Assembly: GCF_900188035.1 (NCBI RefSeq)
Contig: NZ_FZNN01000024.1
Location: 1 to 55,796, forward strand
DNA from: Puniceibacterium sediminis
Lineage (GTDB): Bacteria > Pseudomonadota > Alphaproteobacteria > Rhodobacterales > Rhodobacteraceae
DNA: 55,796 nt
Reading direction: 5' to 3'
Shown here: positions 42,835 through 53,020 of the stretch, one piece after another
Layout of the letters: each line of letters opens with the position of its first letter
Position numbering within the stretch: position 1 is the stretch's first letter
Program-made: the position numbers and the translations under genes
Notes under the pieces: generated by a model
What the model was told of the DNA's origin: nothing
Seen by the model: only the letters and a program-made list of their open reading frames with translations
Databases searched by the model: none

Positions 42835-44978
42835 GGCATTCCCGTGGTGAGGCAGCCAATTGCTACGGCGGGATAACCGGCCGCTATGAGGGCGCTCAGC
42901 ACCTCTGATGCGCTGTCCTGCGGGACGGCCGCCAGCAGGCCACCGGCGGTCTGCGGATCGAACAAAAGGGCCGCGCGAGCGGTATCCGGCAGGTGGGGCG
43001 CGGCGCTCCGGTTCTGGGGATAGAGCGATGAGCGGTGACCACGCTCTGACAGATCAAGGGCCCCGGCCATGAGTGGAATGGAGGCCAGCCGCAGTTCGGC
43101 CTCAGTGCCGGAAGCTTCGCAGATGCTCAGCAGGTGGCCCGCCAGACCAAAGCCGGTCACATCTGTCATCGCATGGGCACAGGACAGGATGCGGGATGCC
43201 TGGGCCTGGGATTGCACCATGAGGTCAAGGCACTGGATAACGTCGTGCCCCGCCGCGTCACCGGCCATGTCGGCGGCCATGATGACGCCGCTGCCGATGG
43301 GTTTGGTCAGTATCAGCACATCGCCCGGCTGCCCGCCCGCCAGCGTGATCGGATCAGCCTCGCATAGCCCGGTGATGGTGAACCCGATGGTCAGCTCGTC
43401 TCCGACCGAACTGTGACCGCCGACGATCTCGGCCCCGGCGGCACTCATCGATTGATGAGCCGTCTGCATGATTTCGCTCAGCAACCGCCGGGTCAGGGTC
43501 TCTGACAGGCGTGGCAGGACGAGGCTTACCAAAGCCGCCTGCGGCTGCGCGCCCATGGCCCAGACATCCCCAAGCGCGTGGTTTGCCGTGATGCGGGTCA
43601 TGGTGTCCGGGTCGTCAGTGAGAGAACGCAAATGATCGGTGCTAAGCACCTGCCGCGTCTGTCCCATCCGCAAAAGCGCTGCATCGTCCCCCGGCAGGGC
43701 AGTGATATCGCTGCGCTGATGTGGCGGCAGATCCCGCAGAACGGCATTGAGGGTGCCGCGACCGACCTTGGCGCCGCAGCCGCCGCACATGGGTTTGGGC
43801 CCAAGCGCCTCTTGCATCTCTGCGGCGCGTGGCCAGGGCAGGGCGGGCTGGCGCATGACCGGATAGATCGTGAATTTGCGCATGAATTTCTGGTCGATAT
43901 GGTCCTTCCAGCGCCACATGAGCGGCCCGGACAGGGGCAGACCAAAGCGTTCGGCGACGGCCATCTTGCCGCCCATCGAGATGAGCTTGAGATAGTCACG
44001 TTGCGGCCGGTAGGACCGCAGCCTGCCTGTGCCGATAAGTGTGGCGCGAAGGTTGTGGTAGAGCACCGGTGCCTGCCGCACGGCAAAGACCCCGGCCTTT
44101 GGTCTGGGGTCTGCAGCAAAGTGCGCACAATCCCCCGCGGCAAAGATGGCAGCGTCGCTGCTGCACAGGCGGGTGTCGACGGTGATGTACCCATCGTGCA
44201 AGGTCAGGCCGGATGTCTGTAGCCAGTCATAGGGCCGCGCGCCTGCGGCACCGGTGACAAAACCGGCGGGGATTTGCGTGCCGTTGTCCAGAGTCACGGA
44301 GGTGTTGGTCACCGCAGCGATGCGGGTGTTTTCGTGCAGTTGGATATCCAGGGAATCGAGCGAGGCGAGGATTTTGCGCGCCGTCGCGCCGCCAAGGCCG
44401 CCGAGTATCTTGGAACGGTCTAGAAGGTGGATCGCATAGGGACGGCCGCGGCTGCGCAGCGCAAAAGCCATCGCCATGGCGATTTCAGCACCCGCCACGC
44501 CGCCGCCGATGACCGCGATCGAGGCCGGGCCATCAGTGTTCAGATAGTGATCCCAGGCCGAAGCGAACGGCCCGAGGGGTTTCGCCGGCACAGCGTGTTC
44601 CGAAAACCCCGGAACCGTGGGCATCGCACTCGTGATTCCGATATCGACCGAAAGCACGTCAAAGCCGATTGCGGGTCGATCTGGAACGTTCACGGTCCGG
44701 GTGGTCAGATCAATCCCGTCCACTGCCCCGTTCACAAGCCGGGCCCCGGCGAACCGCGCCAGTTTCACAAGGTCGATATCCAGTGCGTCCCGGCTGTAAT
44801 GCCCTGCGATGTGTCCGGGCAGCATGCCGGAATATGGTGCGGTCGGCCCGGGATTGACCAGCGTCAGCCGGACGCCGGGCAGGGGGGTCATTCCCCATTT
44901 CCGCAGGACAAGGGCGTGGGTATGCCCGCCACCGATCAGAAGGAGGTCACGTGTGAGGGGCAGGGGCGGCTGGTGCAT
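42813..44978 (-). CDS. selD: Selenide, water dikinase with N-terminal FAD oxidoreductase domain
   Basis: Encodes 721 residues, a fusion. The N-terminal 380 or so residues are an NDH-2-like pyridine nucleotide-disulfide oxidoreductase with two dinucleotide motifs (LLLIGGGHTHALVL, AVIGGGVAGAEIA) and an AAGDCAHFA FAD site. The rest is SelD, with the active Cys and Lys in CGGCGAKVG and the ATP-binding GDDAALLRMG. It makes selenophosphate from selenide and ATP; the flavin domain may supply reduced selenium. Cys, not selenocysteine, is at the active site. It works with SelU next door. Confidence 0.92.
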   Translation of the reverse strand: MHQPPLPLTRDLLLIGGGHTHALVLRKWGMTPLPGVRLTLVNPGPTAPYSGMLPGHIAGHYSRDALDIDLVKLARFAGARLVNGAVDGIDLTTRTVNVPDRPAIGFDVLSVDIGITSAMPTVPGFSEHAVPAKPLGPFASAWDHYLNTDGPASIAVIGGGVAGAEIAMAMAFALRSRGRPYAIHLLDRSKILGGLGGATARKILASLDSLDIQLHENTRIAAVTNTSVTLDNGTQIPAGFVTGAAGARPYDWLQTSGLTLHDGYITVDTRLCSSDAAIFAAGDCAHFAADPRPKAGVFAVRQAPVLYHNLRATLIGTGRLRSYRPQRDYLKLISMGGKMAVAERFGLPLSGPLMWRWKDHIDQKFMRKFTIYPVMRQPALPWPRAAEMQEALGPKPMCGGCGAKVGRGTLNAVLRDLPPHQRSDITALPGDDAALLRMGQTRQVLSTDHLRSLTDDPDTMTRITANHALGDVWAMGAQPQAALVSLVLPRLSETLTRRLLSEIMQTAHQSMSAAGAEIVGGHSSVGDELTIGFTITGLCEADPITLAGGQPGDVLILTKPIGSGVIMAADMAGDAAGHDVIQCLDLMVQSQAQASRILSCAHAMTDVTGFGLAGHLLSICEASGTEAELRLASIPLMAGALDLSERGHRSSLYPQNRSAAPHLPDTARAALLFDPQTAGGLLAAVPQDSASEVLSALIAAGYPAVAIGCLTTGMPQINAPD

Positions 44979-45077
44979 GGGGATCTCCGTGTTGGCGGCG
45001 ATCTAGCATGCGCAGGCAGGAATGTCTTGGCCCGAGGCGGCAGCCGCTGAGGTCTGCACGCGCAATTGATAGAGCCG

Positions 45078-45095
45078 CGATCTGACGTCAGATCG
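45078..45095. repeat. 18-bp palindrome at the urtE stop codon
   Basis: CGATCTGACGTCAGATCG is a perfect palindrome covering the end of urtE. It is too AT-rich and lacks a T run for a standard terminator; it may stall transcription between urtE and selD (109-bp gap) or be chance. Its core TCTGACGTCA also occurs at 891 and 1190. Confidence 0.35.
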
Positions 45096-45783
45096 ATACG
45101 CGGGCCAGCAAGGTTTCGCGATCAATCTCGGCCCTTGGGCCTTCGAGCACAACCGCCCCCCGGTTGACGGCAAAAAAACTGTCGGCAAGCCCGTAGGTGA
45201 AGTCGAAATACTGCTCGACCAGAATGATCGCCATATCACCCTGATCGCGCAGTTTCGAAATCACACGCCCGATCTGCTGGATGATGTTGGGCTGGATGCC
45301 TTCGGTCGGTTCGTCCAGAAGCAGGACACGGGGCTTGGTGATCAGGGCGCGGGCGATGGCAAGCTGCTGCTGCTGTCCGCCCGAAAGGTCGCCGCCACGA
45401 CGGTGGATGAATTCCTTGAGGATCGGGAAAAGTTCCCAAATATGGTCCGGCACCTGATGCTCGGATTTCGGCAGGCAGGCGAAGCCGGATTCAAGATTCT
45501 CCATCACGGTCATCAGCGGAAAAACCTCGCGGCCTTGCGGTACATAGGCGATCCCTGCACGCGCCGCCCTGTAGGCGGTCGGATGGTCCAGCAGAGTCCC
45601 GTCCAGCGTCATGGTGCCACCGGAATAGGGGTGCCGCCCGGCGATGGCCTTGAGCAGGGAAGTCTTGCCCACCCCGTTGGTGCCCATGACGGCCGTCACC
45701 TCACCGGGTTTGGCTGTCAGGGAAATGCCGTGCAGGATCTGGCTTTGGCCGTAATGGAGGGTGAGGTTGTCGACGCTCAGCAT
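45088..45783 (-). CDS. urtE: Urea ABC transporter ATP-binding protein UrtE
   Basis: Encodes 231 residues, a LivF-like ABC ATPase: Walker A GTNGVGKTSL, signature LSGGQQQQLAIARAL, Walker B RVLLLDEPTEG. It powers urea import with UrtD, the UrtB and UrtC permeases and the UrtA binding protein. It is last in the minus-strand urtABCDE operon, 3 bases after urtD. Confidence 0.93.
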   Translation of the reverse strand: MLSVDNLTLHYGQSQILHGISLTAKPGEVTAVMGTNGVGKTSLLKAIAGRHPYSGGTMTLDGTLLDHPTAYRAARAGIAYVPQGREVFPLMTVMENLESGFACLPKSEHQVPDHIWELFPILKEFIHRRGGDLSGGQQQQLAIARALITKPRVLLLDEPTEGIQPNIIQQIGRVISKLRDQGDMAIILVEQYFDFTYGLADSFFAVNRGAVVLEGPRAEIDRETLLARVSI

Positions 45784-45786
45784 GGC

Positions 45787-46530
45787 TTACCTTCCGAGGT
45801 AGACGTCGATGACGTCCTTGTTCTTGGTGACATGATCAAGCGAGCCTTCAGCGAGGACAGAGCCTTCGTGCAGCACCGTGACCTTGCAGTCGAGGCGGCG
45901 TACGAATTCCATGTCATGTTCGACCACCACAACGGCGCGGGTCTGAGCGGCGCGTTTCAGCAGGTCGGTCGTGTGTTCGCGTTCTGCCGGGGTCATGCCG
46001 GCCGCAGGTTCATCGACCAGCAAAAGCCGCGGATCCTGCGCCAGCAGCATCCCGATCTCAAGCCATTGCTTCTGCCCATGGCTCAGCTCGCCCGAGCGGC
46101 GGGTGAGGTGGTCGATCAGACCGATCTCTGCGGCGAGCTCTTCGATGCGATGGGCGCCTGTCGGCGTCTTGCGGTGAAGCAGCACATCAAACGGCCCGCG
46201 CGGGTTGGACAGCGCCATGGCAAGGTTTTCGCGCACGGTCTGTGCCTCGAACACCGTGGGTTTCTGGAACTTGCGGCCGATGCCTGACCGGGCGATCTGG
46301 CTTTCCGACATTTTCAGCAGAGAGACAGATTTTTCGCCAAAGATTACGCGCCCTTCATCGGGGCGGGTTTTGCCGGTGATAATGTCCATGAAGGTCGTCT
46401 TGCCCGCGCCATTCGGTCCGATGATGGCGCGCAACTCCGGCTCTCCGATTTGAAAGCTGAGGTTGTTGATCGCGCGGAAACCATCGAAGGAGACCGAGAC
46501 GCCGGAAAGCTCAAGCAGGGTATTCATCAT
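45787..46530 (-). CDS. urtD: Urea ABC transporter ATP-binding protein UrtD
   Basis: Encodes 247 residues, a LivG-like ABC ATPase: Walker A GPNGAGKTTFMD, signature LSHGQKQWLEIGM, Walker B RLLLVDEPAAGM. The SHGQ form of the signature is typical of UrtD. The start is placed at the ATG overlapping the urtC stop (AAATGATG), preceded by AGGGGG; the next ATG three bases on is an alternative. It pairs with UrtE. Confidence 0.93.
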   Translation of the reverse strand: MMNTLLELSGVSVSFDGFRAINNLSFQIGEPELRAIIGPNGAGKTTFMDIITGKTRPDEGRVIFGEKSVSLLKMSESQIARSGIGRKFQKPTVFEAQTVRENLAMALSNPRGPFDVLLHRKTPTGAHRIEELAAEIGLIDHLTRRSGELSHGQKQWLEIGMLLAQDPRLLLVDEPAAGMTPAEREHTTDLLKRAAQTRAVVVVEHDMEFVRRLDCKVTVLHEGSVLAEGSLDHVTKNKDVIDVYLGR

Positions 46531-47699
46531 TTCTGATCCCCCTTGCGCACAACCAGATCGAACAACCCGCCGATGCCTTTGGGAAAGAACAGCGTGACGG
46601 CGACAAAGCTGAAGCCGAGCAGGACCAGCCACCAGTCGGTCCACTGGATCGTGTAGAACCCGAGCGGGATGTTTGGTGCGCCGCCGCCCGTGAACCAGGA
46701 GGACAGCAGCGAAACGACTGCCGCGCCCAGAATTGCCCCGTAAAGCCGCCCGCGACCGCCGATGGCGACCCAGACCGCGAGGTAGATCGAGGCGATGGGC
46801 GCGACTTCTGCCGGGTTGATGATACCGGCCTGAGGGTAATAAAGCGCACCAGCGATGCCAGAGACGATGGCGGTAAGAGTGAAGACGAAAAGTTTGTAGG
46901 TTTCCACGTGATACCCAAGGAACCGCACGCGGGATTCATTGTCGCGGATTCCGCGGATCACGCTGCCCATCTTGCCCGAAACGACCCAGGCAAAGAGCAC
47001 ATAGCCAAGACCGAGGGCGAGGGCCGAGGCCCAGAAGAACCACAGAGAGATCACCGCCTGAGGCGTCTTTTCGAAGCCGGGGATGTTCTGCAGCCCGGAA
47101 AGGCCGTTGTTGCCGCGCAGACCGCTGTCGTTCTGGAACAGATAGAGCGACAGGGCGAGTGTCATCGCCTGCGTCAGGATCGACAGGTACACGCCGGTGA
47201 CGCGGCTGCGGAAGGCCAGCCAGCCAAAGGCCAGTGCAAGCAGACCGGGAACAAGCACGACCATCAGCAATTGCAGGAACAGCGAATCCGAGAAAGCCCA
47301 GAGCCAGGGGAAATCCGTGGCGCCGACAACACCAAAGATCTGCTGGCCGACGGCATCGGTAATCTCTTCCGGGGTTGGCGGGATCGCGGCGGAGTTGAGG
47401 CTGCGTATGACGATGATCTCGGTGCGCGCATACATCAGCCACATGCCGATGGCGTAACCGCCGATCCCGAAAAAGGCGAAATGGCCAAGGCTGAGGATGC
47501 CGCAATAGCCCCAGACCACGTCCATCGCCACGGCAATGAGGCAGAGGCACAGGGTCTTGCCCAGTGTCTTGATAAAGCTGGTGGAAAGCAGACCGACGCC
47601 GGCCGTTTCAGACAGGACCGTGACGCAGAGGGTAAAGAGGCCCAGTGCGGCCAGAAACCATAGAACTGAGGGGTTTTTCGACAGGAAACCCTGGGTCAT
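46527..47699 (-). CDS. urtC: Urea ABC transporter permease UrtC
   Basis: Encodes 390 residues with about ten membrane segments, LivM-like. Family features include DVVWGYCGILSLGHFAFFGIG, GSVIRGIRDNESRVRFLGY (the cytoplasmic coupling loop) and YLAVWVAIGGRGRLYG. It forms the membrane channel with UrtB. Separated from urtB by 70 bp and overlapping urtD by 4 bases. Confidence 0.92.
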   Translation of the reverse strand: MTQGFLSKNPSVLWFLAALGLFTLCVTVLSETAGVGLLSTSFIKTLGKTLCLCLIAVAMDVVWGYCGILSLGHFAFFGIGGYAIGMWLMYARTEIIVIRSLNSAAIPPTPEEITDAVGQQIFGVVGATDFPWLWAFSDSLFLQLLMVVLVPGLLALAFGWLAFRSRVTGVYLSILTQAMTLALSLYLFQNDSGLRGNNGLSGLQNIPGFEKTPQAVISLWFFWASALALGLGYVLFAWVVSGKMGSVIRGIRDNESRVRFLGYHVETYKLFVFTLTAIVSGIAGALYYPQAGIINPAEVAPIASIYLAVWVAIGGRGRLYGAILGAAVVSLLSSWFTGGGAPNIPLGFYTIQWTDWWLVLLGFSFVAVTLFFPKGIGGLFDLVVRKGDQK

Positions 47700-47769
47700 G
47701 TCATCGCTCCTGTCGGGTGGTGGATGTCTGTTACAGTTCGGGGCGGGAGGAGGATGGAACTTGCCATGA

Positions 47770-49734
47770 TCAATCCCCCGCCGCCCGGCCCTTGAGGGCG
47801 ACGATGCCCTTTGGGCGGAACTGAATGAACAGGATGATGAACAGGATCATGTAGGTCTGCGCCGCAAGTGTGTTGGACGGGTTGAAGAATTCGATGCCCT
47901 TTTGCAGGCCGCCGATCAGGCTGGCGCCTGCGAGAGTGCCCCAGACGTTACCGACGCCGCCGACCACGACGGTCATGAAGCTTTGCACGATATAGTCAGA
48001 ACCCATTTCCGATGTGACCTTGGCGTAAAGGCCGATGGCGACGCCGGCGATACCGGCGATACCGGAGCCGAGGCCAAAGGTCAGCATGTTGATGCGGTCG
48101 GGGTTGATGCCCATCGACGCCGCCATGCCGGGGTTCTGGGTGACAGAGCGGACTTCGAGCCCGAGGCGGGTGCGTTTGAGCACAAAGAGGATGAGGCCGA
48201 GGAAAATCAGCGCCAGAACGAATATCGCGATGCGGATATTCGCGATCTGCACCACATCGTTGATCACCCATGCACCATCCAGCCAGCCCGGAGAGGTTAG
48301 CGGGCGCGCCTGCGTGCCGAAGATATTCTTGGCCAATTGCTGCAGAGCGATGGAAATGCCGAAGGTCGCCAGCAGGGTTTCAAGCGGGCGGTGGTAGAGG
48401 TGACGGATCACCAATCGCTCCATCGCCACACCGGCCCCGAACGTCACGGCAAAAGCCAGTGGCAGAGCGACGAGCAGGGAGATGGTGTAGTCCGGAATGA
48501 ATAGCTGGACCACATAGCCGGTATAGGCGCCCATCATGATGAATTCGCCATGCGCCATGTTGATCACGCCCATGACGCCAAAGGTGATGGCAAGGCCAAT
48601 GGCGGCAAGGAAATAGATCGAGGCGAGCGAAAGTGCGTCCATGCTGATGTCGATGATCTGGTAGCGCGCGACGCGGGCCTCAACCTCGTCCAAGGCCGCG
48701 CGGGCGGCGTCGGTGACCGCTGCGTCCTTTTCGGTGTAGGCGTCATAGAAGATGTTCGAGGCCAGGGCGGCTCTCCGGATCTCTGCTGTGACCGAGGGCG
48801 GGACGGTGCCCGCGGCGGCAAGGGCATCGTAGGCCGCAGTGCGGCTGGCTTCGCTGCCAAGCTGGCCGACGGGAATACCGCCGACGCGGCCATCGGTGAT
48901 GTTCGCGGTCAGTGCGGCCTTGATCGCATCCCGGGGGATCGGGGCGGGGGCCAGGTTAGCAGAGACGAGGCGGGCGTAGGCTTCTGCCTCGGATATGTCA
49001 GTGCCGACGCCAAGAATGCGGGCCACATTGGTGCCCTCGGGCACCGAGGCCGCAACTTCGGACGTTGTCGTCAGGATCAGGTTCAGAACCGAGCGGGTTT
49101 CGACGTCCAGCGCCGAAGATAGTTCATTGATCGCGCCGATCCGGTCATCGGTCGATTTGCCAAAACGGGCGCGCAGATGGCCGGCCAGACGCTCCTTTCG
49201 GAGTCTGAGGACCGGATCGCCCTCGCCTTCGATCGAGTCGCGCAGGGGTTCAATCTGGTCCGCATCCGGGCTGCGCGAGATGGCATCAAGAGCGGCGACG
49301 CGGCGGGCCCGGTCGGGATCGGACAGCTGGAACTGCACGAGCGCGGCACCGATGACACGACGCACGCCGCCATTGGGGCGGATTTCGGTCATGATATCAG
49401 TGGGTACACTGCCAGCAGGCTCGCCGGTGGTCATGTTGGTCAGGGCATACTCGTCGCCCTGCCGTTTGGCATAGAAGAACAAACCATCGGTGGAGCGTTG
49501 ATAGACGCCCTTATCTTGCCAGCGTTCGAGGAATGTCGCGACGTTGGGCTGCCCCGAGCCGACAAGGTCTGCGATCAGATCACCGACGCTGCGACGCCCG
49601 GGATTTGCCACTTCGTCGGCGTGGCGTTGCAGGACGGTCTGAAGGTCCTCGGTCGGGCTTTGTCCCGTGCTTTGGGCGTGCGCCACGGACACAGGTAGGC
49701 AAAGCGCCAAGGCAATGATGAGCGCGCGAAGCAT
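47770..49734 (-). CDS. urtB: Urea ABC transporter permease UrtB, long form
   Basis: Encodes 654 residues. A signal peptide (PVSVAHAQS) and a periplasmic alpha-helical N-terminal domain of about 330 residues, rich in HEAT-like acidic repeats, precede the LivH-type permease (NMAHGEFIMMGAYTGYVVQL, FGISIALQQLAKNIFG, VTQNPGMAASMGINPDRINM). This extended form is known for UrtB in many Proteobacteria. It is second in the operon, after urtA, with 79 bp between. Confidence 0.92.
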   Translation of the reverse strand: MLRALIIALALCLPVSVAHAQSTGQSPTEDLQTVLQRHADEVANPGRRSVGDLIADLVGSGQPNVATFLERWQDKGVYQRSTDGLFFYAKRQGDEYALTNMTTGEPAGSVPTDIMTEIRPNGGVRRVIGAALVQFQLSDPDRARRVAALDAISRSPDADQIEPLRDSIEGEGDPVLRLRKERLAGHLRARFGKSTDDRIGAINELSSALDVETRSVLNLILTTTSEVAASVPEGTNVARILGVGTDISEAEAYARLVSANLAPAPIPRDAIKAALTANITDGRVGGIPVGQLGSEASRTAAYDALAAAGTVPPSVTAEIRRAALASNIFYDAYTEKDAAVTDAARAALDEVEARVARYQIIDISMDALSLASIYFLAAIGLAITFGVMGVINMAHGEFIMMGAYTGYVVQLFIPDYTISLLVALPLAFAVTFGAGVAMERLVIRHLYHRPLETLLATFGISIALQQLAKNIFGTQARPLTSPGWLDGAWVINDVVQIANIRIAIFVLALIFLGLILFVLKRTRLGLEVRSVTQNPGMAASMGINPDRINMLTFGLGSGIAGIAGVAIGLYAKVTSEMGSDYIVQSFMTVVVGGVGNVWGTLAGASLIGGLQKGIEFFNPSNTLAAQTYMILFIILFIQFRPKGIVALKGRAAGD

Positions 49735-49813
49735 GAGAACCGCCTGTCATGATGGGTCGTGCAAAAGAAAATGCGGGCGCGGCAGGGAGGGGCCGCGCCC
49801 GCGAAACACTGGA

Positions 49814-51100
49814 TCAGTAGTTGGATTTCATCTGAACGCAGGTTTCGGTCTGGGTGTTGTACATGCCGCAGCCAAGCTCTTTCCAATCCGAGGTCAGAAC
49901 AGCGGATTCCGGCAGGAAGTCGGTCCAGGCGTCGCCCGGTACCGGCTCGGTCTGCGAGATGATGTCGAACTGACCGTCAGCACGGATTTCGCCGATCAGG
50001 ACCGGCTTGGACAGGTGGTGGTTGGTGCCCATGACGGCGGTGCCGCCGGTCAGGTTCGGGAACTCCTGGCCCCACATCGCTTCGCGCACGGCGTCGACAT
50101 CGGTCGTGCCAGCGGCTTCGACCGCGTTCACCCACATGTTGAAGCCAATATAGTGGGCCTCCATCGGGTCATTGGTCACGCGCTTTTCGTCGCCGATATA
50201 GGCGTGCCATGCCGAGATGAACTCTGCGTTCGCGGGGGTGTCGGCAGTCATGAAGTAGTTCCATGCAGCCAGGTGGCCGACGAGGTTGGAGGTATCCAGA
50301 CCCGACAGTTCCTCTTCGCCGACCGAGAAGGCCACGACGGGGATGTCATCGGCGGATACGTTTGCGGCCGCCAGTTCCTTGTAGAAACCGATGTTGGCGT
50401 CGCCGTTGATGGTCGAGATAACGCCGACCTGTTTGCCGTCCGCGCCCAGTGCCACGACGTCGGACACGATTGTCGCCCAGTCGGACTGACCGAAGGGGGT
50501 GTAGTTCACAAAGATGTCTTCGGCGGCGATGCCCTTGTCCTTGAGATAGGATTCAAGAATGCGGTTCGTCGTGCGCGGATAGACGTAGTCGGTGCCGAGC
50601 AGGGCGAATTTTTCAACGCCCAGTTCTTCGAGGAAGTAATCCACGGCAGGGATCGCCTGCTGGTTCGGCGCGGCGCCGGTGTAAAACACGTTGCGCGAGC
50701 TTTCTTCGCCTTCGTATTGCACCGGGTAGAAGTAGAGCGCGTTCAGCTCTTCCAGAATCGGCAGCACGGCCTTGCGGCTGGAAGAGGTCCAGCTGCCGAA
50801 GGTCACGACCACTTCGTCGTTGGAGATCAGTTCGCGTGCCTTTTCGGCAAACAGCGGCCAATCCGAGGCCGGGTCCTTGACCACAGCTTCCAGCTGGCAA
50901 CCCAGAACACCGCCCTTTTCGTTCTGCTTTTCGATCAGCATCAGCATGGTGTCTTTGAGCGTCGTTTCGGAAATCGCCATGGTGCCGGACAATGAGTGCA
51001 GTACGCCGACCTTGATCGGGCAGTCCTGCGCCGCAGCGGCACTGGCAAGGCCAACTAGGGCCGTGGTTGCGAGAGCCGTGATTGAAAGCTTGGAAAACAT
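49814..51100 (-). CDS. urtA: Urea ABC transporter substrate-binding protein UrtA
   Basis: Encodes 428 residues with a signal peptide (cut after SAAAAQD). The mature protein begins CPIKVGVLHSLSGTMAISE, the Leu/Ile/Val-binding fold of urea and amide binding proteins, with TFGSWTSSSRKAVLP and YPVQYEGEESSRNVFYTGA, segments typical of UrtA. It captures urea in the periplasm. First gene of the operon; expression is usually raised in nitrogen limitation, but I see no clear NtrC site upstream. Confidence 0.93.
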   Translation of the reverse strand: MFSKLSITALATTALVGLASAAAAQDCPIKVGVLHSLSGTMAISETTLKDTMLMLIEKQNEKGGVLGCQLEAVVKDPASDWPLFAEKARELISNDEVVVTFGSWTSSSRKAVLPILEELNALYFYPVQYEGEESSRNVFYTGAAPNQQAIPAVDYFLEELGVEKFALLGTDYVYPRTTNRILESYLKDKGIAAEDIFVNYTPFGQSDWATIVSDVVALGADGKQVGVISTINGDANIGFYKELAAANVSADDIPVVAFSVGEEELSGLDTSNLVGHLAAWNYFMTADTPANAEFISAWHAYIGDEKRVTNDPMEAHYIGFNMWVNAVEAAGTTDVDAVREAMWGQEFPNLTGGTAVMGTNHHLSKPVLIGEIRADGQFDIISQTEPVPGDAWTDFLPESAVLTSDWKELGCGMYNTQTETCVQMKSNY

Positions 51101-51591
51101 TTAGTCCATCCCGTTGTGGTGCAGCATGTCGGAGACGCGTCGCGGGGTTGTCCCCGATGCGGAAACCCGCCCGTCTTCCCGCCGCAGCGTGTTTGTTTTG
51201 GTCGCGGGCAGCCATTAATGCAGCCGCGCGTCATGGTGTGCCTCCATTTCGGAAGCGCGCTCTCAAGGTGGGCTTGGAGGGAGGCACTTGCTACAAATCC
51301 TGTCAGTCGCTGAACGGGCTTGTGAGCGTTTGCTTTTTTTGTGGGCGGTTTACGTGGCGCGCGGTATATATTTGGGCATATGTGAATAGTGTTGCGTGAA
51401 ATCCGTTTTGCCGGGAGGTGACGGCTACGGTTTCTGGGTGAAATTACCTCTGTTCAGGTCGCGTTGTGCGTTTGATGCTCGAAGCGCCGCTTAAATATGC
51501 GGCGATTCCAAAGGCCATTGCCATGCTGCAGGATTATCGAATTTACTTACCTAGGCACAGATGATGTGTTCTTGTTGAACGACTTACACTC
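51101..51591. promoter_or_regulatory. Divergent regulatory region between urtA and the Anbu cluster
   Basis: About 490 bp without a gene. It must hold the promoters of urtA (minus) and of the ATP-grasp gene (plus). An inverted GTGCCTCC/GGAGGCAC pair lies near 51237-51293, with about 40 bases between the arms. AT-rich segments at 51355-51400 could hold a promoter. No regulator site could be assigned. Confidence 0.45.
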
Positions 51592-53016
51592 ATGAACGGA
51601 CGGAATAACCTCGTGTTCAATGAAATGCTCAACGGTGCTGAGGTGCGCGCGGCTTATCAAAGCCTCGAACGCTGGCACAAATCCATGCCCGACGATCTGC
51701 GCACCCTCAAGCAGAGCGAAGCCGAGAACCTTTTTAAACGCGTCGGCATCACCTTTGCGGTCTACGGCGAGGGCGGTGACCCCGAACGGCTTATTCCTTT
51801 CGACATGTTCCCCCGGGTCTTCACCAGCAGTGAATGGCGCAAGCTCGACCGCGGAATCCGTCAGCGTGCCGCGGCACTGAACGCGTTTCTGGCCGATGTC
51901 TATGACCGGCGCGAGATCATCAAGGCCGGCCGCATTCCGGAACATCTGGTCACCCGCAACGAGGCGTTCGAGAAGGCTGCGATCGGGTTCCGCCCGCCGC
52001 GCAACGTCTATTCCCATATCGTCGGGATCGACATTGTGCGCACCGGGGCCGACCAGTTCTTTGTGCTCGAAGACAACTGCCGCACGCCCTCAGGTGTTAG
52101 CTATATGCTACAAAACCGCGAGATCATGATGCGGATGTTCCCGCAGCTGTTCGTGGAAAACCGTATTGCGCCAGTCGACGGCTATGCCCGCTTGCTGAAA
52201 AAGACACTCGCGTCGGTCGCGCCGGAGAAATGCGACTCTGAACCAACCGTGGTCATCCTGACCCCCGGCCAGTTTAACAGTGCCTACTACGAACATTCCT
52301 TCCTCGCGGACCTCATGGGGGTCGAGCTGGTCGAAGGACAAGATCTGTTCGTCGAGGGCGATTTCGTCTGGATGAGAACCACAGAAGGTCCCAAGAAGGT
52401 CGACGTCATCTATCGCCGACTGGATGACCACTTTATCGACCCACTGTGCTTTCGGCCGGATTCCATGCTGGGTGTGCCGGGGCTGATGTCGGTTTATCGC
52501 TCGGGCGGTGTGAACATCTGTTCCTGCCCCGGCGCCGGCGTTGCGGATGACAAGGCCATCTACACCTACGTCCCAGAGATGATCCGCTTTTATCTGGGGG
52601 AAGCGCCCATCCTGGAAAACGTCCCGACCTGGCAATGCGCCAAAAAGGATGATTACAAATACGTTCTGGAACATCTTGCTGAGCTGGTGGTCAAGGAGGT
52701 CCACGGTTCCGGCGGTTACGGCATGCTGGTCGGCCCCGCATCAGACAAGAGCACGATCGAACTTTTCCGCCAGAAAATCATCGAAAATCCCGGCAATTAC
52801 ATCGCTCAACCCACACTGTCGCTGTCCGCTTGTCCGACATTCGTGGACGCAGGCATCGCGCCGCGCCACGTGGACCTGCGGCCTTATTGTCTGGTGGGTG
52901 AAACGATTGAACTCGTGCCCGGTGGTCTGACCCGTGTGGCGATGACCGAAGGCTCTCTGGTGGTGAATTCCAGTCAGGGCGGCGGGGTAAAAGACACATG
53001 GGTATTGGCGGAGTGA
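51592..53016 (+). CDS. Circularly permuted ATP-grasp protein
   Basis: Encodes 474 residues of the circularly permuted ATP-grasp family (DUF404/DUF407-like). Features include FVLEDNCRTPSGVSYMLQNR, IYRRLDDHFIDP, and VVKEVHGSGGYGMLVGP, the nucleotide-binding part. Known in a four-gene set with alpha-E, transglutaminase-like and Anbu proteins. It is thought to make or attach a peptide-like bond; the substrate is unknown. The next gene begins 4 bases downstream of its stop. Confidence 0.9.
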   Translation: MNGRNNLVFNEMLNGAEVRAAYQSLERWHKSMPDDLRTLKQSEAENLFKRVGITFAVYGEGGDPERLIPFDMFPRVFTSSEWRKLDRGIRQRAAALNAFLADVYDRREIIKAGRIPEHLVTRNEAFEKAAIGFRPPRNVYSHIVGIDIVRTGADQFFVLEDNCRTPSGVSYMLQNREIMMRMFPQLFVENRIAPVDGYARLLKKTLASVAPEKCDSEPTVVILTPGQFNSAYYEHSFLADLMGVELVEGQDLFVEGDFVWMRTTEGPKKVDVIYRRLDDHFIDPLCFRPDSMLGVPGLMSVYRSGGVNICSCPGAGVADDKAIYTYVPEMIRFYLGEAPILENVPTWQCAKKDDYKYVLEHLAELVVKEVHGSGGYGMLVGPASDKSTIELFRQKIIENPGNYIAQPTLSLSACPTFVDAGIAPRHVDLRPYCLVGETIELVPGGLTRVAMTEGSLVVNSSQGGGVKDTWVLAE

Positions 53017-53020
53017 CAAC

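Noticed and set aside
42813-44978. Selenocysteine codon in selD
   Set aside because: The active-site position is Cys (CGGCGAKVG) and no in-frame TGA or SECIS-like need is present.
49667-50995. 442-codon plus-strand frame over urtA
   Set aside because: It is the complement of a conserved urea-binding protein gene and has no independent support.
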